A DNA stretch of 64,000 bases, from NCBI RefSeq assembly GCF_013778455.1, contig NZ_JACEHE010000028.1:30199-94198 (forward strand), given 5' to 3'. Source of the DNA: Streptomyces himalayensis subsp. himalayensis (GTDB taxonomy: Bacteria; Actinomycetota; Actinomycetes; Streptomycetales; Streptomycetaceae). Position numbers and translations under genes: made by a program. Below the pieces are notes generated by a model. The model had not been told where the DNA came from and did not search any database. It was given only the letters and a program-made list of their open reading frames with translations. This document shows positions 51,606-59,949 of this stretch, one piece after another (the first letter of the stretch is position 1; each line of letters opens with the position of its first letter).

Positions 51606-53291
51606 ATGAGCACGGAGCCCACCTACCCAGCCGGCCTCGACCAGCAGCCGAAGGACGAGCCTCCGGACCCAGTGATCGTGACCATCGGCGTGGTGGCGGT
51701 GATGGTGGTGGTGGCGTGGGCGGCCATCGGCAAGGACAACTTCGCCGATGTGTCGGACGCCGCCCTGAACTGGGTCCTGAGCAATTTCGGCTGGCTTTTC
51801 GTGGTAGCCGCCGATTTCTTCCTGGTGCTGTGCGTGATCCTCGCCTTCAGCCGGTTCGGGATGATCCGTCTGGGCCGGGACGACGCGGAACCGGAATTCA
51901 CCAACACCTCGTGGATCGCGATGATGTTCAGCGCCGGAATGGGCATTGGCCTGATGTTCTACGGCGTGGGCGAGCCCCTGCAGCACTATGTGTCGCCGCC
52001 GCCCGGTTCGGGCGTAGAGCCGCAAACGCCTGGCGCGGCTCTGACTGCCATGGAGTACTCGTTCTTCCACTGGACGCTCACTCCGTGGGCGATCTACGGG
52101 GTGGCCGGTCTCGCCCTGGCGTACGCGGTCTTCCGCAAGTCCCGTGGGAACCGGCTGAGCTCGGCCTTCGTGCCGCTGATGGGTGAGCGGTGGGCGAACG
52201 GCTGGCCCGGCAAGGCGGTGGATCTGCTGGCGGTCTTCGCGACCGTCTTCGGCACGGCCACCAGCCTCGGCCTCGGCACCCTCCAGGTCGCCAAGGGCCT
52301 CAATCTGACGGCGGGGGCGCAGGAGTCCAGGACGCTCGATATGATCATCATCGTGTCGCTGTCCGCGGCCTTCGTGGTCTCGGCGTTCTCCGGCCTCCAC
52401 CGGGGCGTGAAGTGGCTGAGCACCATCAACATCGTGCTGGCAGCGCTGCTGATGCTGTTCGTGTTCGTGGTCGGCCCGACCGTGTATGTGCTGGACAGCA
52501 TCCCGGCGAGCGTGGGCGGGTACTTCAGCGAGTTGCTCCCCATGGCCTCCCGGACCGGCGTCTTCACGGACCCGGAGTGGACCGGCCGGTGGACGATCTT
52601 CTACTGGGCGTGGTGGCTGTCATGGGCGCCGTTCGTCGGTACCTTCCTCGCCCGCATCTCGCGCGGCCGGACGATCCGCGAGTTCCTCATCGGGGTGCTG
52701 CTGGTGCCCAGCGGCGCGACCATGATCTGGTTCTCCGTCATGGGCGGCAGCGCGATCCGGATGGACGCGACCGGCCAGGCGGACCTCGCCGAAACGGTTC
52801 AGCAGGGAGCGGAGGCCTCGCTGTTCGGGCTGCTGGACAACCTGCCGCTGTCCACGCTGACGTCGTGGGTCGCGATCGTGCTGGTGATGATGTACTTCGT
52901 GACGAGCGCCGACTCCGCGTCCATCGTCATGGGCTCGCTGACCAGCCGCGGAGCACTGCACCCCCGCACCTGGCTGGTCGTCCTGTGGGGCGTACTGATG
53001 GCCGCTGTCGCGGCGGTGCTGCTGATCGCGGGCGGGCTCGACTCGCTGCAGACGGCGACGATCCTGGTGGCGCTGCCGTTCGTGTTCGTGATGCTGATGC
53101 TGTGCTGGGCGCTGATCGCCGAGCTTCGCGAGGACCCGGGGGCCGGGCCCCCGCGGCACGCCCTGCACGGCTTGCGGGACGCGGTGACGGCCATGCTCGG
53201 CGACGAGATCACCGAACACGGCCGCCCCCGCCACCCCCGGCTGCGGCGAGGAAAAGGGGACCGCGGCGAAGGTGAGGTCCCGGGCCAGTGA
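51606..53291 (+). CDS. BCCT-family transporter (betaine/carnitine/choline type)
   Basis: 561 residues, 12 helices. Diagnostic stretches: SWIAMMFSAGMGIGLMFYGV followed by GEP (the glycine-rich unwound helix of substrate and sodium binding), YSFFHWTLTPWAIYGVAGLA, GLHRGVKWLSTINI, and FYWAWWLSWAPFVGTFLARI followed by SRGRTIREF (the tryptophan-box helix 8). It imports quaternary ammonium compounds, usually as osmoprotectants, by sodium or proton symport. The charged C-terminal tail (about 520-561) is where BCCT carriers sense osmotic stress. Monocistronic; no betaine-synthesis gene is nearby. Confidence 0.92.
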   Translation: MSTEPTYPAGLDQQPKDEPPDPVIVTIGVVAVMVVVAWAAIGKDNFADVSDAALNWVLSNFGWLFVVAADFFLVLCVILAFSRFGMIRLGRDDAEPEFTNTSWIAMMFSAGMGIGLMFYGVGEPLQHYVSPPPGSGVEPQTPGAALTAMEYSFFHWTLTPWAIYGVAGLALAYAVFRKSRGNRLSSAFVPLMGERWANGWPGKAVDLLAVFATVFGTATSLGLGTLQVAKGLNLTAGAQESRTLDMIIIVSLSAAFVVSAFSGLHRGVKWLSTINIVLAALLMLFVFVVGPTVYVLDSIPASVGGYFSELLPMASRTGVFTDPEWTGRWTIFYWAWWLSWAPFVGTFLARISRGRTIREFLIGVLLVPSGATMIWFSVMGGSAIRMDATGQADLAETVQQGAEASLFGLLDNLPLSTLTSWVAIVLVMMYFVTSADSASIVMGSLTSRGALHPRTWLVVLWGVLMAAVAAVLLIAGGLDSLQTATILVALPFVFVMLMLCWALIAELREDPGAGPPRHALHGLRDAVTAMLGDEITEHGRPRHPRLRRGKGDRGEGEVPGQ

Positions 53292-53429
53292 GACCGTCTG
53301 GTGGGGCGCAACTCGACGGTTCACGATCCGCACGGTGTTGAGCTCCCCGAGGCGGGTCGGCGGGCGGCTGGCGGCTGGCGGCTGGCGCTTTGCACGGGAT
53401 TGACCCGCCTCGGCAAACGTGACCAGCGC

Positions 53430-53627
53430 GAGGCCGTGGCGTGCGATGGTTCAGACCTCGCCCACCAGATCGCCCAGGCGACCCGGGAACGCTACGGACC
53501 CGACAAACTGCAGGAACTGGATCCAGCTTCCGAGATCCCCGCCCTCATCCAGGGCACGGTCAACGCCTCGTCCCCAGCATGGCAGCGACTCGACACGCTC
53601 ATTCGCGCGCAACTGGACACGTGACCC
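53430..53627 (+). pseudogene. Short C-terminal gene fragment of unknown family
   Basis: The frame ends DLAHQIAQATRERYGPDKLQ, ELDPASEIPALIQGTVNASS, PAWQRLDTLIRAQLDT and a stop. Amino-acid composition and codon use look like true coding sequence, unlike the Arg/Gly-rich stretch before it, which includes three direct ggcggct repeats near 53363-53388. I cannot name the family. Probably the tail of a deleted gene. Confidence 0.35.
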
Positions 53628-53880
53628 GACCGTGTGCGGACGCACAGCTCGGCGTCGCGCTAGGGGTGGGGGACTCCTTCCAGTGGGGCGGACGCCCACC
53701 TCAACGAGGGTCTGTCGGCCAACCAGGTGCCGTACAGGTCGCGTAGAGGGTTACCGGGCGAGTGGCCCAACGGGTCGCCGAACCGGCTGGCTGGGCCGGC
53801 AACAGGACGGAATCGCCACATCCCCGGCCTCCGCACCGGGTCGCCCGTCTGAGCGGAACAAGATGCTGGATACTCGCGGG

Positions 53881-54525
53881 ATGGATGGATCAAGGGCTGA
53901 CTGGATCAACACCACCCACGATTGGGCCCGTGACGTGGACCTGGGCCATCTCGCCCAGATTCGCCAGGAGCCGGAGCAGTTTGCTCCCTGTGGCCCAGGG
54001 CACCTCGTCCTTGAAGTCGTGGCCTATGCCGCCGATGAGGCATCGAGTCGAGCGGGGGGCCGATGCCTGATCACTCTGCACCGCGACGGCTCTGTGTCCG
54101 TGGCAGATAACGGACGAGGCACCGACACTCGCGTCGATGATCACGGTCGGATCGTAAAGAAGCCAGTGATGGCATCGAAGGACCTGCGGTTCTTCGACTC
54201 CCCGGATGCGGAGCGGCTTCCAGACGGGCATCCACGTCGCGGCATGTCCGTCGTAGCGGCGCTCAGCGAGTGGCTGATTCACACCAACCGCCGTCGCAAC
54301 GGGGCCTGGAACCAGCGTTATGAGCGCGGTGTTCCAGTGACTGACCTGATTCCCCTCGAGGCCGACGGAACCACCGGGACGCTCGTCCGCTTTCTACCGG
54401 TCGAGTCGCTCTGCCCGCCGGGGTCGTTGACCGTGGAGGATCTGACGCGGTGGACCGCGCACTGGCCTGACCTGGAGGTCCGCCTCGATGACCAACGCGG
54501 CAGAGGCGATCAACTGATCCCGTGA
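53881..54525 (+). CDS. Stand-alone GyrB-like GHKL ATPase domain
   Basis: 214 residues from ATG 53881 (an ATG at 53863 is possible). It matches the N-terminal ATPase domain of gyrase B only: HLVLEVVAYAADEASS (residues 41-56), VSVADNGRGTDTRVDDHGRI (Asp76 equals the ATP-binding Asp of GyrB), then a lid region RLPDGHPRRGMSVVAALSEW. The general-base Glu (E45) remains, but the Mg-binding Asn of the EVVDN motif is replaced by Tyr49 and the preceding Asp by Ala. No transducer, TOPRIM or DNA-binding part. It cannot be a gyrase subunit; it may be an orphan regulator or immunity-type paralogue. Intact and isolated. Confidence 0.7.
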   Translation: MDGSRADWINTTHDWARDVDLGHLAQIRQEPEQFAPCGPGHLVLEVVAYAADEASSRAGGRCLITLHRDGSVSVADNGRGTDTRVDDHGRIVKKPVMASKDLRFFDSPDAERLPDGHPRRGMSVVAALSEWLIHTNRRRNGAWNQRYERGVPVTDLIPLEADGTTGTLVRFLPVESLCPPGSLTVEDLTRWTAHWPDLEVRLDDQRGRGDQLIP

Positions 54526-54609
54526 GAGTCTTCCCCGATTGCAGCGAGGCCGGCGTGACGGAATAGCGACGTTCCTGGTGAATGGTTCTGCTTGTCGACT
54601 CGCCCGACT

Positions 54610-54770
54610 TGGATCAGCTTCACCCGCGCCTCGAAGAGGTCCTTGAGATCGAGGTGTTGGTGAGTGAGGTGCCAGCGCTTGATGCCGGCCTCGATTGCGA
54701 GCCGGGCGACGCTCAGGCACCCGCTCGATCGCAGCTGGGTCCCGGCGAGAAGGCGGTCGCCACAACACTT
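54610..54770 (-). pseudogene. Fragment of an HTH-like accessory protein of mobile elements
   Basis: Minus-strand frame: SVARLAIEAGIKRWHLTHQH, LDLKDLFEARVK. This looks like the short HTH segment of small proteins often encoded next to tyrosine recombinases in Streptomyces elements. The surrounding residues show no conserved continuation and no start is obvious. Assignment is tentative. Confidence 0.3.
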
Positions 54771-54987
54771 GAGCTGAAGGAGAACAGCTTCTCGCCGGGC
54801 ACATAGTCTCCCGCGGACGCGGGGGCTGCGGGACAGATGCAATGCATCCTGTTTCGCAGTTTCAGCCAGCCGCGCCGCCCGGGCTGGTACGACTGCCCCA
54901 GTCCCTTGGCGACCAGGCCCAGATGCCGACCGCGGCCCACCCCTCCCTCGCCGCGATGGAGGATGTGGACGCTGCCCCCCTCGGCGA

Positions 54988-56007
54988 TCAGCGGCGCCGC
55001 AGTGACGGGTCGAGCAGCGCGGGCGGAGTGTCGTACTTCTCGTGCGCGGCCAGGTCGGTGCCGGGGGCGACGATGGCGTCGATCGCGTCGAGCACGTCGG
55101 CGGAGAGCACGGTGTCAGCGGCGGCGAGTTGCGAGTGCAGGTGGTCCAGCGTGCGGGGGCCGGTGAGCGCGCTGGTCACGGCGGGATGCGCGGTCACGAA
55201 TCCGAGCGCGAGCTGGATCATGGTCAGGCCGGCCTCGTCGGCGACCTTGGCCAGCTGCTCAACGGCATCGAGCCTGGCCCGGTTGGCGGGGATGGCGGTG
55301 TCGAAGCGTTCCGGCAGCAACACGGAGCGGCTGGTGGTGATCTCCCGGCCCTCGCGGATCGCGCCCGACAGCCATCCCGAGGCCAGCGGACTCCACACCA
55401 GCACACCGAGCCCGTACTCCTCAGCCACGGGCAGCACGTGGGACTCGATCCCGCGCTGCAGGATCGAGTAGCTGGGCTGTTCGGTGACGTAACGGCTCAG
55501 GTGATACTCGCGGGCAGCCCACTGGGCTTGCACGATGCGGTACGCGGGGAAGGTCGAGGAGCCGAAGTAACGGATCTTTCCCGCGCGTTGCAGGTCGGTC
55601 AACGCCGACAGCGTCTCCTCGTCGCTGGCGTTCGGGTCCCACCGGTGGATCTGGTAGAGATCGACGTGGTCGACACCGAGACGGCGCAGGCTGTCGTCCA
55701 GCGCGGTGACCAGCCAGCGGCGCGAGCTGCCCTGGTGGTTGCGCTCCTCGCCCATGGGCATGTTCGCCTTTGTGGCCAGCACGATGTCGTCGCGGCGGCC
55801 GGCGATGGCTTTGCCGACCATCTCTTCCGACTCGCCGTCGCTGTACCAGTCGGCGGTGTCGATGAGGTTGATGCCGCCCTCGAGAGCGGCATCGACGATG
55901 GCGGTGGCCTCGTCCTGGGTGGTGCGTCCTATCGCGCCGAAGTTCATCGCGCCGAGCGCGAGGGAGCTGACCTGCACACCGGTGCGGCCCAAGGTGCGGT
56001 ACTGCAT
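54988..56007 (-). CDS. Aldo/keto reductase
   Basis: 339 residues. The catalytic tetrad is complete: Asp50 and Tyr55 in IDTADWYSDGESE, Lys80 in VLATKANMP, His121 in VDLYQIHRWDPNA. The (alpha/beta)8 fold and length fit the AKR family that includes YajO/IolS-like NADPH enzymes. Cytoplasmic reduction of aldehydes or ketones, substrate unknown. Divergent from a TetR gene with two matching palindromes in the 165-bp gap, so the TetR protein is likely its repressor. Confidence 0.9.
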   Translation of the reverse strand: MQYRTLGRTGVQVSSLALGAMNFGAIGRTTQDEATAIVDAALEGGINLIDTADWYSDGESEEMVGKAIAGRRDDIVLATKANMPMGEERNHQGSSRRWLVTALDDSLRRLGVDHVDLYQIHRWDPNASDEETLSALTDLQRAGKIRYFGSSTFPAYRIVQAQWAAREYHLSRYVTEQPSYSILQRGIESHVLPVAEEYGLGVLVWSPLASGWLSGAIREGREITTSRSVLLPERFDTAIPANRARLDAVEQLAKVADEAGLTMIQLALGFVTAHPAVTSALTGPRTLDHLHSQLAAADTVLSADVLDAIDAIVAPGTDLAAHEKYDTPPALLDPSLRRR

Positions 56008-56090
56008 GACCGTGTTCCTCCATTGCGGATGAAGCGTGGTGGCAATGCATGGCTTGGCTGTCGGGCCCCTGCTCTGACATCATGAGCAAA

Positions 56091-56137
56091 CGGAACCTCG
56101 TTCCGGAACGAGGGAAACGATACGGAACGCTGTTCCG
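56091..56137. promoter_or_regulatory. TetR-type operators in the AKR/TetR intergenic region
   Basis: Two 15-bp sites of form CGGAAC-NNN-GTTCCG at 56091-56105 and 56123-56137, 32 bp apart. The first overlaps an 18-bp perfect palindrome CCTCGTTCCGGAACGAGG (56096-56113). They lie between divergent starts at 56007 and 56173. Confidence 0.8.
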
Positions 56138-56172
56138 TTTTGGCAAGCCCCGGTAGCGAAAGGAGACGCGCG

Positions 56173-56763
56173 GTGAACGACAGCGACAACGGCGCAGGGC
56201 ACGCAGCCCCGTCCAAGCGGAAGGACGCCCGGCGCAACAAGGCGACTCTGCTCGACGCAGCCGCCGCGGTCTTCGTCACGTCAGGCGTGGAAGCGCCGGT
56301 ACGCGACATCGCGGCCAAGGCAGGCGTCGGACTGGGCACGATCTACCGCCACTTCCCGACGCGAGCGGATCTCATCATTGCCGTCTACCAGCATCAGGTC
56401 GACGCCTGCGCCGTGGCCGGTCCAGCCCTGCTGGAGACCAGCCCGACTCCGCACGCCGCACTAGGGCAATGGATCAACCTCTTCGTCGACTTCCTGGTCA
56501 CCAAGCACGGACTCGCCACCGTGCTGCAGTCCGACAACACCGGCTTCGACACGCTGCACGCCTACTTCCTCGACCGCCTCGTGCCCGTCTGCACCCAACT
56601 GCTCGACGCCGCAGCCGTCGCCGGCGAGATCCGCTCCGACATCGATGCCTACGAACTCATGCGCGGCGTCGGGAACCTCTGCATCGGCGCGGACAGCGAT
56701 CCCCGCTACGACGCACGCCGCATGGTCGAACTCCTCATCGCAGGACTACGCCGACCGCACTGA
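56173..56763 (+). CDS. TetR-family repressor
   Basis: 196 residues from GTG 56173, with AAAGGAGA eight to nine bases upstream; the longer ATG 56140 start overlaps the operator side. HTH residues about 22-65: LLDAAAAVFVTSGVEAPVRD, IAAKAGVGLGTIYRHFPTRA. The C-terminal domain (QWINLFVDFLVTKHGLATVL, GFDTLHAYFLDRLVPVCTQL) is typical of TetR_C ligand pockets. Probably represses itself and the divergent aldo/keto reductase through the paired CGGAAC palindromes. Confidence 0.9.
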   Translation: MNDSDNGAGHAAPSKRKDARRNKATLLDAAAAVFVTSGVEAPVRDIAAKAGVGLGTIYRHFPTRADLIIAVYQHQVDACAVAGPALLETSPTPHAALGQWINLFVDFLVTKHGLATVLQSDNTGFDTLHAYFLDRLVPVCTQLLDAAAVAGEIRSDIDAYELMRGVGNLCIGADSDPRYDARRMVELLIAGLRRPH

Positions 56764-56890
56764 CCATCGGCCAGGCAGCCGATGCAAGCGGGCCACCCGG
56801 CCGCGACGAGCGCGCAGCTCGAACCCTCGGCAGCCTCGCTCGTGGAGTGCTCCAGCCGGCCGATCGGCAGGTGGTTGTTGAGCGCAGATG

Positions 56891-57127
56891 CTACGCCCCG
56901 CCCTCCGCCGTGGACGCGCTCGCCGCAGTGAGCGCGTTCGGGCCCAAGACCGCCCGGATGCGCCACTCCATGTGCGCCCGGATGTCGAACTCGGGGCCGT
57001 GGTGCCACTGGAACTGCAGGCCCTCCCAGGCGGCGAGGAGGATCCGCGCCGCGATGTCCGCGTCGATACCGGCGGGCACCGCGCCCTCCTGCTGGAGGCG
57101 GCGGATGTCGGTCGCAACGATGTGCTG
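56891..57127 (-). pseudogene. C-terminal remnant of another TetR-family regulator
   Basis: The minus strand reads IVATDIRRLQQEGAVPAGID, then ADIAARILLAAWEGLQFQWH, HGPEFDIRAHMEWRIRAVLG, the last two helices of a TetR ligand domain. The HTH half is gone: upstream of 57127 the frame meets unrelated sequence near the acetyltransferase promoter. Confidence 0.65.
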
Positions 57128-57255
57128 GCATCACGATCTGCGGTCCGAAATGATTCATGGCGCCTTCGCGGTGCACGTAGGCTCTGGGCGCGTGCGGTCG
57201 ACCGGGGGCGCGTCGGGCCTGTGCCCGAGGAATTGGGCGAAGGGAGCGTCCCGCT

Positions 57256-57951
57256 GTGACGGATAGTCACGAGGAAGAAGTCGTGGCCAGGATCGCCAAG
57301 GGGCTCGTCTACACCGAGTCGGAAGCGGCCTTTCAGGCCCCTCGGCGCCGCACAGAGCAGATCTTCGAGTACAACCACACACCACCGAGTGAAACGGAGA
57401 AGCGTCGATCGCTGCTCGTCGCGATCTTCGGCTCGGTCGGTGAACGCACGGTACTGCTGCCGCCGTTCCACGCGGGGTTCGGCAGCAATGTCCACATCGG
57501 CGACGACTTCTTCGGGAACGTGAACCTCACGTTCGTCGACGACGTGGACATCCGCATAGGCAACGGTGTCATGATCGCTCCCAGCGTGACACTGACCACC
57601 ACGGGACACCCGGTGCATCCCTCGCGACGCGATGACTTCGGGCGGTTCTCCGAACCGATCGTGATCGAGGACAAGGTGTGGATCGGCAGCAACGCGGTGG
57701 TCCTGCCCGGCATCCGTATCGGATATGGGTCGGTCATCGGCGCCGGCAGCGTCGTCAGCCGCAGCATTCCCCCCATGACCGTCGCGCTCGGAACACCTTG
57801 CCGGGTGGTCCGCCCCATCACGGACGAGGACCTCACCACACGTACTGCCGTGGGACCGGCTCCACCCGCGGCTGACCCGCCGGTCCGCGTGGATCGACCA
57901 CACCACGTCACTGCCCATCATCGAGGGCACCGTGATCCGTCGGCAGGTTGA
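57256..57951 (+). CDS. Maltose/galactoside-type O-acetyltransferase with replaced C-terminus
   Basis: 231 residues from GTG 57256 (AAGGGAG upstream). The N-terminal Mac domain (EEEVVARIAKGLVYTESEAA) is followed by the hexapeptide left-handed beta-helix: NVHIGDDFFGNVNLTFVDDV, VMIAPSVTLTTTGHPVHPSR (catalytic His in GHP), DKVWIGSNAVVLPGIRIGYG, GAGSVVSRSIPPMTVALGTP. It should transfer acetyl from acetyl-CoA to a sugar hydroxyl as a trimer. Homology ends near ITDED (about 57832). The last 40 residues translate the first part of a transposase remnant in another frame, so the natural end was lost; the catalytic core is intact and may still work. Confidence 0.8.
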   Translation: MTDSHEEEVVARIAKGLVYTESEAAFQAPRRRTEQIFEYNHTPPSETEKRRSLLVAIFGSVGERTVLLPPFHAGFGSNVHIGDDFFGNVNLTFVDDVDIRIGNGVMIAPSVTLTTTGHPVHPSRRDDFGRFSEPIVIEDKVWIGSNAVVLPGIRIGYGSVIGAGSVVSRSIPPMTVALGTPCRVVRPITDEDLTTRTAVGPAPPAADPPVRVDRPHHVTAHHRGHRDPSAG

Positions 57952-58132
57952 ACCCCTGCCTTCCGGAACAGAGCCGAAGCCGATGTGGCTGTGGTGGTCC
58001 AAGTCCGGCGCTGCCGCAGCCGACGTAGACCGTTGCTGGCAGGCCTTCCTGAGAAGATTCGACGTCGAGCACACCTTCAGGTTCTGGAAGCAGACCCTGG
58101 GCTGGACCTGTCCGAAGGTCCTGCTTGTGTAG
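57845..58132 (+). pseudogene. Transposase C-terminal remnant (NF041680-like)
   Basis: Frame 2 reads LPWDRLHPRLTRRSAWIDHT, SLPIIEGTVIRRQVEPLPSG, KPMWLWWSKSGAAAADVDRC, WQAFLRRFDVEHTFRFWKQT, LGWTCPKVLLV. This is the DDE-transposase region of an element widespread in Streptomyces (the EHTFR Glu is probably catalytic). The N-terminal two thirds and the C-terminal end are missing; it overlaps the tail of the acetyltransferase. Confidence 0.75.
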
Positions 58133-58222
58133 GTCGGCTTCTAACCTGCCCCCTTGGTGACGGACTCGGCTCACGGTTCAGCAACACCGCCACAGCCGAC
58201 GGCGCGTCCCGCCGGTGGTCCA

Positions 58223-58313
58223 CGGCGGTGATCGCCGCGCTGGGCGCCGGACTGCTGTCCACGGGGCCGACGGTGCCGGCCGCGACCGCCGCCGAACTGC
58301 CGGCGCCCAAGCT
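58223..58313 (+). pseudogene. Signal-peptide fragment nearly identical to that of the large glycosidase
   Basis: These 91 bp match the reverse complement of 39976-40066 at all but three positions. They encode AVIAALGAGLLSTGPTVPAA followed by TAAELPAPKL, the Sec signal and mature start of the 1217-residue enzyme. No ribosome-binding site or convincing start is attached, and homology ends abruptly where an IS5-like fragment begins. Confidence 0.85.
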
Positions 58314-58425
58314 ATCGCCTCTACCGGCGCCTGCGGATCCGCTGGGAGGGCCGTGGGTGACATCAACGAGGCCGTGCTCAGCATGGGATGTGCGCTGATC
58401 TGCTGGAGGCGGTCGAACAGCGTGT
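58312..58425 (+). pseudogene. IS5-like transposase C-terminal fragment
   Basis: YRLYRRLRIRWEGRG is followed after a one-base shift by DINEAVLSMGCALICWRRSN, the ending of IS5-type transposases in actinobacteria. Only the last 35 or so residues remain, butted against the signal-peptide fragment on one side and the HxlR gene end on the other. Confidence 0.7.
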
Positions 58426-58853
58426 CACGTGGTCACAGAGCGGTTGCCGGTTCGTTCCCTGGTGTCGTAGGCCCGGCGGGCCTGTTCGACCTGGTCCAGG
58501 TTGGCCGACCATTCGGCGAGGGTCGCGAACAGCGGTGCCAGGCTACGGCCGAGTTCGCTGATCTCGTACTCCACCCGCGGTGGAACCTCGGGGTGATAGG
58601 TGCGCACGACGAGGCCGTCGCGTTCCAGCTGTCGCAGCCTCTGGGTCAGCACCTTGGGCGTGATCGTGGCGATCCGGCGTTCCAGCTCCACGAATCGCTG
58701 CCGGCCGTACTCGTTGAGCGCCCACAGGATCGGAGTGGTCCAGCGGCTGAAGACGATGTCGACCACGGGAGCGATCGGGCAGGCGTTCTCCGGCGAGACC
58801 TCAATCCGAGACCCTTGAGCTGTGCTCTCCGTCACATCGATCCCCTCGGCCAT
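58425..58853 (-). CDS. HxlR-family winged-helix regulator
   Basis: 142 residues. HxlR core: CPIAPVVDIVFSRWTTPILW, ALNEYGRQRFVELERRIATI, TPKVLTQRLRQLERDGLVVR, YHPEVPPRVEYEISELGRSL. The single Cys25 near the start of the domain is conserved in redox- or aldehyde-sensing HxlR proteins, so such sensing is possible. Divergent from an NmrA-type NAD(P)-binding gene with palindromes between, the usual arrangement of a repressor and its target. Confidence 0.9.
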   Translation of the reverse strand: MAEGIDVTESTAQGSRIEVSPENACPIAPVVDIVFSRWTTPILWALNEYGRQRFVELERRIATITPKVLTQRLRQLERDGLVVRTYHPEVPPRVEYEISELGRSLAPLFATLAEWSANLDQVEQARRAYDTRERTGNRSVTT

Positions 58854-58863
58854 TACTTTCCTC

Positions 58864-58891
58864 TAGGTACCTACTGTCCTCACGATAGTAG
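58864..58891. promoter_or_regulatory. HxlR operator candidates
   Basis: TAGGTACCTA (58864-58873) is a perfect 10-bp palindrome; it adjoins CTACTGT...ATAGTAG (58871-58891), an imperfect 21-bp inverted repeat with arms differing at one position. Both lie in the 75-bp gap between the divergent starts. Confidence 0.65.
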
Positions 58892-58928
58892 CTTCGCCGT
58901 GTCCTCAGGAATTCGGAACGGAGAGATC

Positions 58929-59756
58929 ATGATCGTGGTGACCGGCGCAACGGGTAACGTCGGGCGGCCGCTGGTGCGGGCGCTCGTCGCAGCAGGAGAG
59001 CAAGTGACGGCAGTCTCCCGGCGGATCTCGGCAAGCCAGGTACCGGCGGGGGTGCGGTATCACCAGGCCGACCTGGTCGAGCCGGAAAACCTCAAGCCCG
59101 TCCTTGACGGGGCTGAGACGCTGTTCCTGCTGACCTCCGGCGACTTCGTGGCAGCCGACGGCAACCTCAGCGACGTCCTCGAGGTCACCCGTGCCGGTGG
59201 CATCCGACGGGTCGTCCTGTTGTCCTCGCAGGGTGTCAGCACCAAAGACCACTCCTCCGAATTGGAGGATGCCGTCACCCAGTCGGGCATGGACTGGACC
59301 ATGCTGCGGCCGGGGGGCTTTCACTCCAACACACTGCAGTGGGCCGACACGGTTCGCGCGCAGCGGGTGGTCACAGCCCCGTTCGGTGACATCGCGCTAC
59401 CGACCATCGACCCGGCCGACACCGCCCAGGTCGCCGCCGTCGCGCTGCGGGATGCCGCCCACAACGGCAACGTCTACGAGCTGACGGGGCCGGTTGCGAT
59501 CTCACCCCGACAGCAGGCCGCCGCGATCGCAGACGCGCTGGGCGAGCCGGTGCGGTTCGTCGAACAGACCCGGGCCGAGGCCAAGGCGGCGATGGTGCGG
59601 TTCATGCCCGAGCCGGTCGCAGAACGCACCCTCGACATCCTCGGCGCACCGTCGACTGCTGCGCAGCGAGTCAGCCCAGACGTCGAACTGCTCTTGGGCC
59701 GCCCAGCCCGCACATTCGCCGAGTGGGCAACACACAACATCTCAGCCTTCCAGTGA
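58929..59756 (+). CDS. NmrA-like NAD(P)-binding oxidoreductase
   Basis: 275 residues from ATG 58929 with GGAGAG just upstream. N-terminus IVVTGATGNVGRPLVRALVA is the NAD(P) motif of atypical SDRs. No Tyr-x-x-x-Lys catalytic pair is evident, as in NmrA/azoreductase-like quinone oxidoreductases. Further family blocks: VVLLSSQGVSTKDHSSELED, SGMDWTMLRPGGFHSNTLQW, YELTGPVAISPRQQAAAIAD. Likely a redox sensor or quinone reductase controlled by the divergent HxlR protein. Confidence 0.88.
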   Translation: MIVVTGATGNVGRPLVRALVAAGEQVTAVSRRISASQVPAGVRYHQADLVEPENLKPVLDGAETLFLLTSGDFVAADGNLSDVLEVTRAGGIRRVVLLSSQGVSTKDHSSELEDAVTQSGMDWTMLRPGGFHSNTLQWADTVRAQRVVTAPFGDIALPTIDPADTAQVAAVALRDAAHNGNVYELTGPVAISPRQQAAAIADALGEPVRFVEQTRAEAKAAMVRFMPEPVAERTLDILGAPSTAAQRVSPDVELLLGRPARTFAEWATHNISAFQ

Positions 59757-59949
59757 CCCCAGAGGCGATGGGTGGCTCTGTTCGCGAGTACGAGCAGCCC
59801 TTCGAAGGCGGTTCAGGGAGGCAGCCGGGCGCGGGCGGTCGATGCAGATATTCACGAGTGCCGACAGCACTGAGCCTTCCTGGCGGGCCGATGCGGCCGC
59901 TTCAGGACATGTGTCGGCGCTCCGAGAGAGGCTTGACGCAGGCAGAGAG

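Noticed and set aside
51606..54525. Possible anti-phage or toxin-antitoxin system around the mini-GyrB gene
   Set aside because: The neighbours are a BCCT carrier, an unnamed fragment and an aldo/keto reductase; no nuclease, helicase or toxin signature was found.
54806..54835. CRISPR-like string CCCGCGGACGCGGGGGCTGC resembling type I-E repeats of Streptomyces
   Set aside because: Only one copy is present, with no spacer-repeat pattern and no cas gene in the window. GC-rich hairpins of this form are common.
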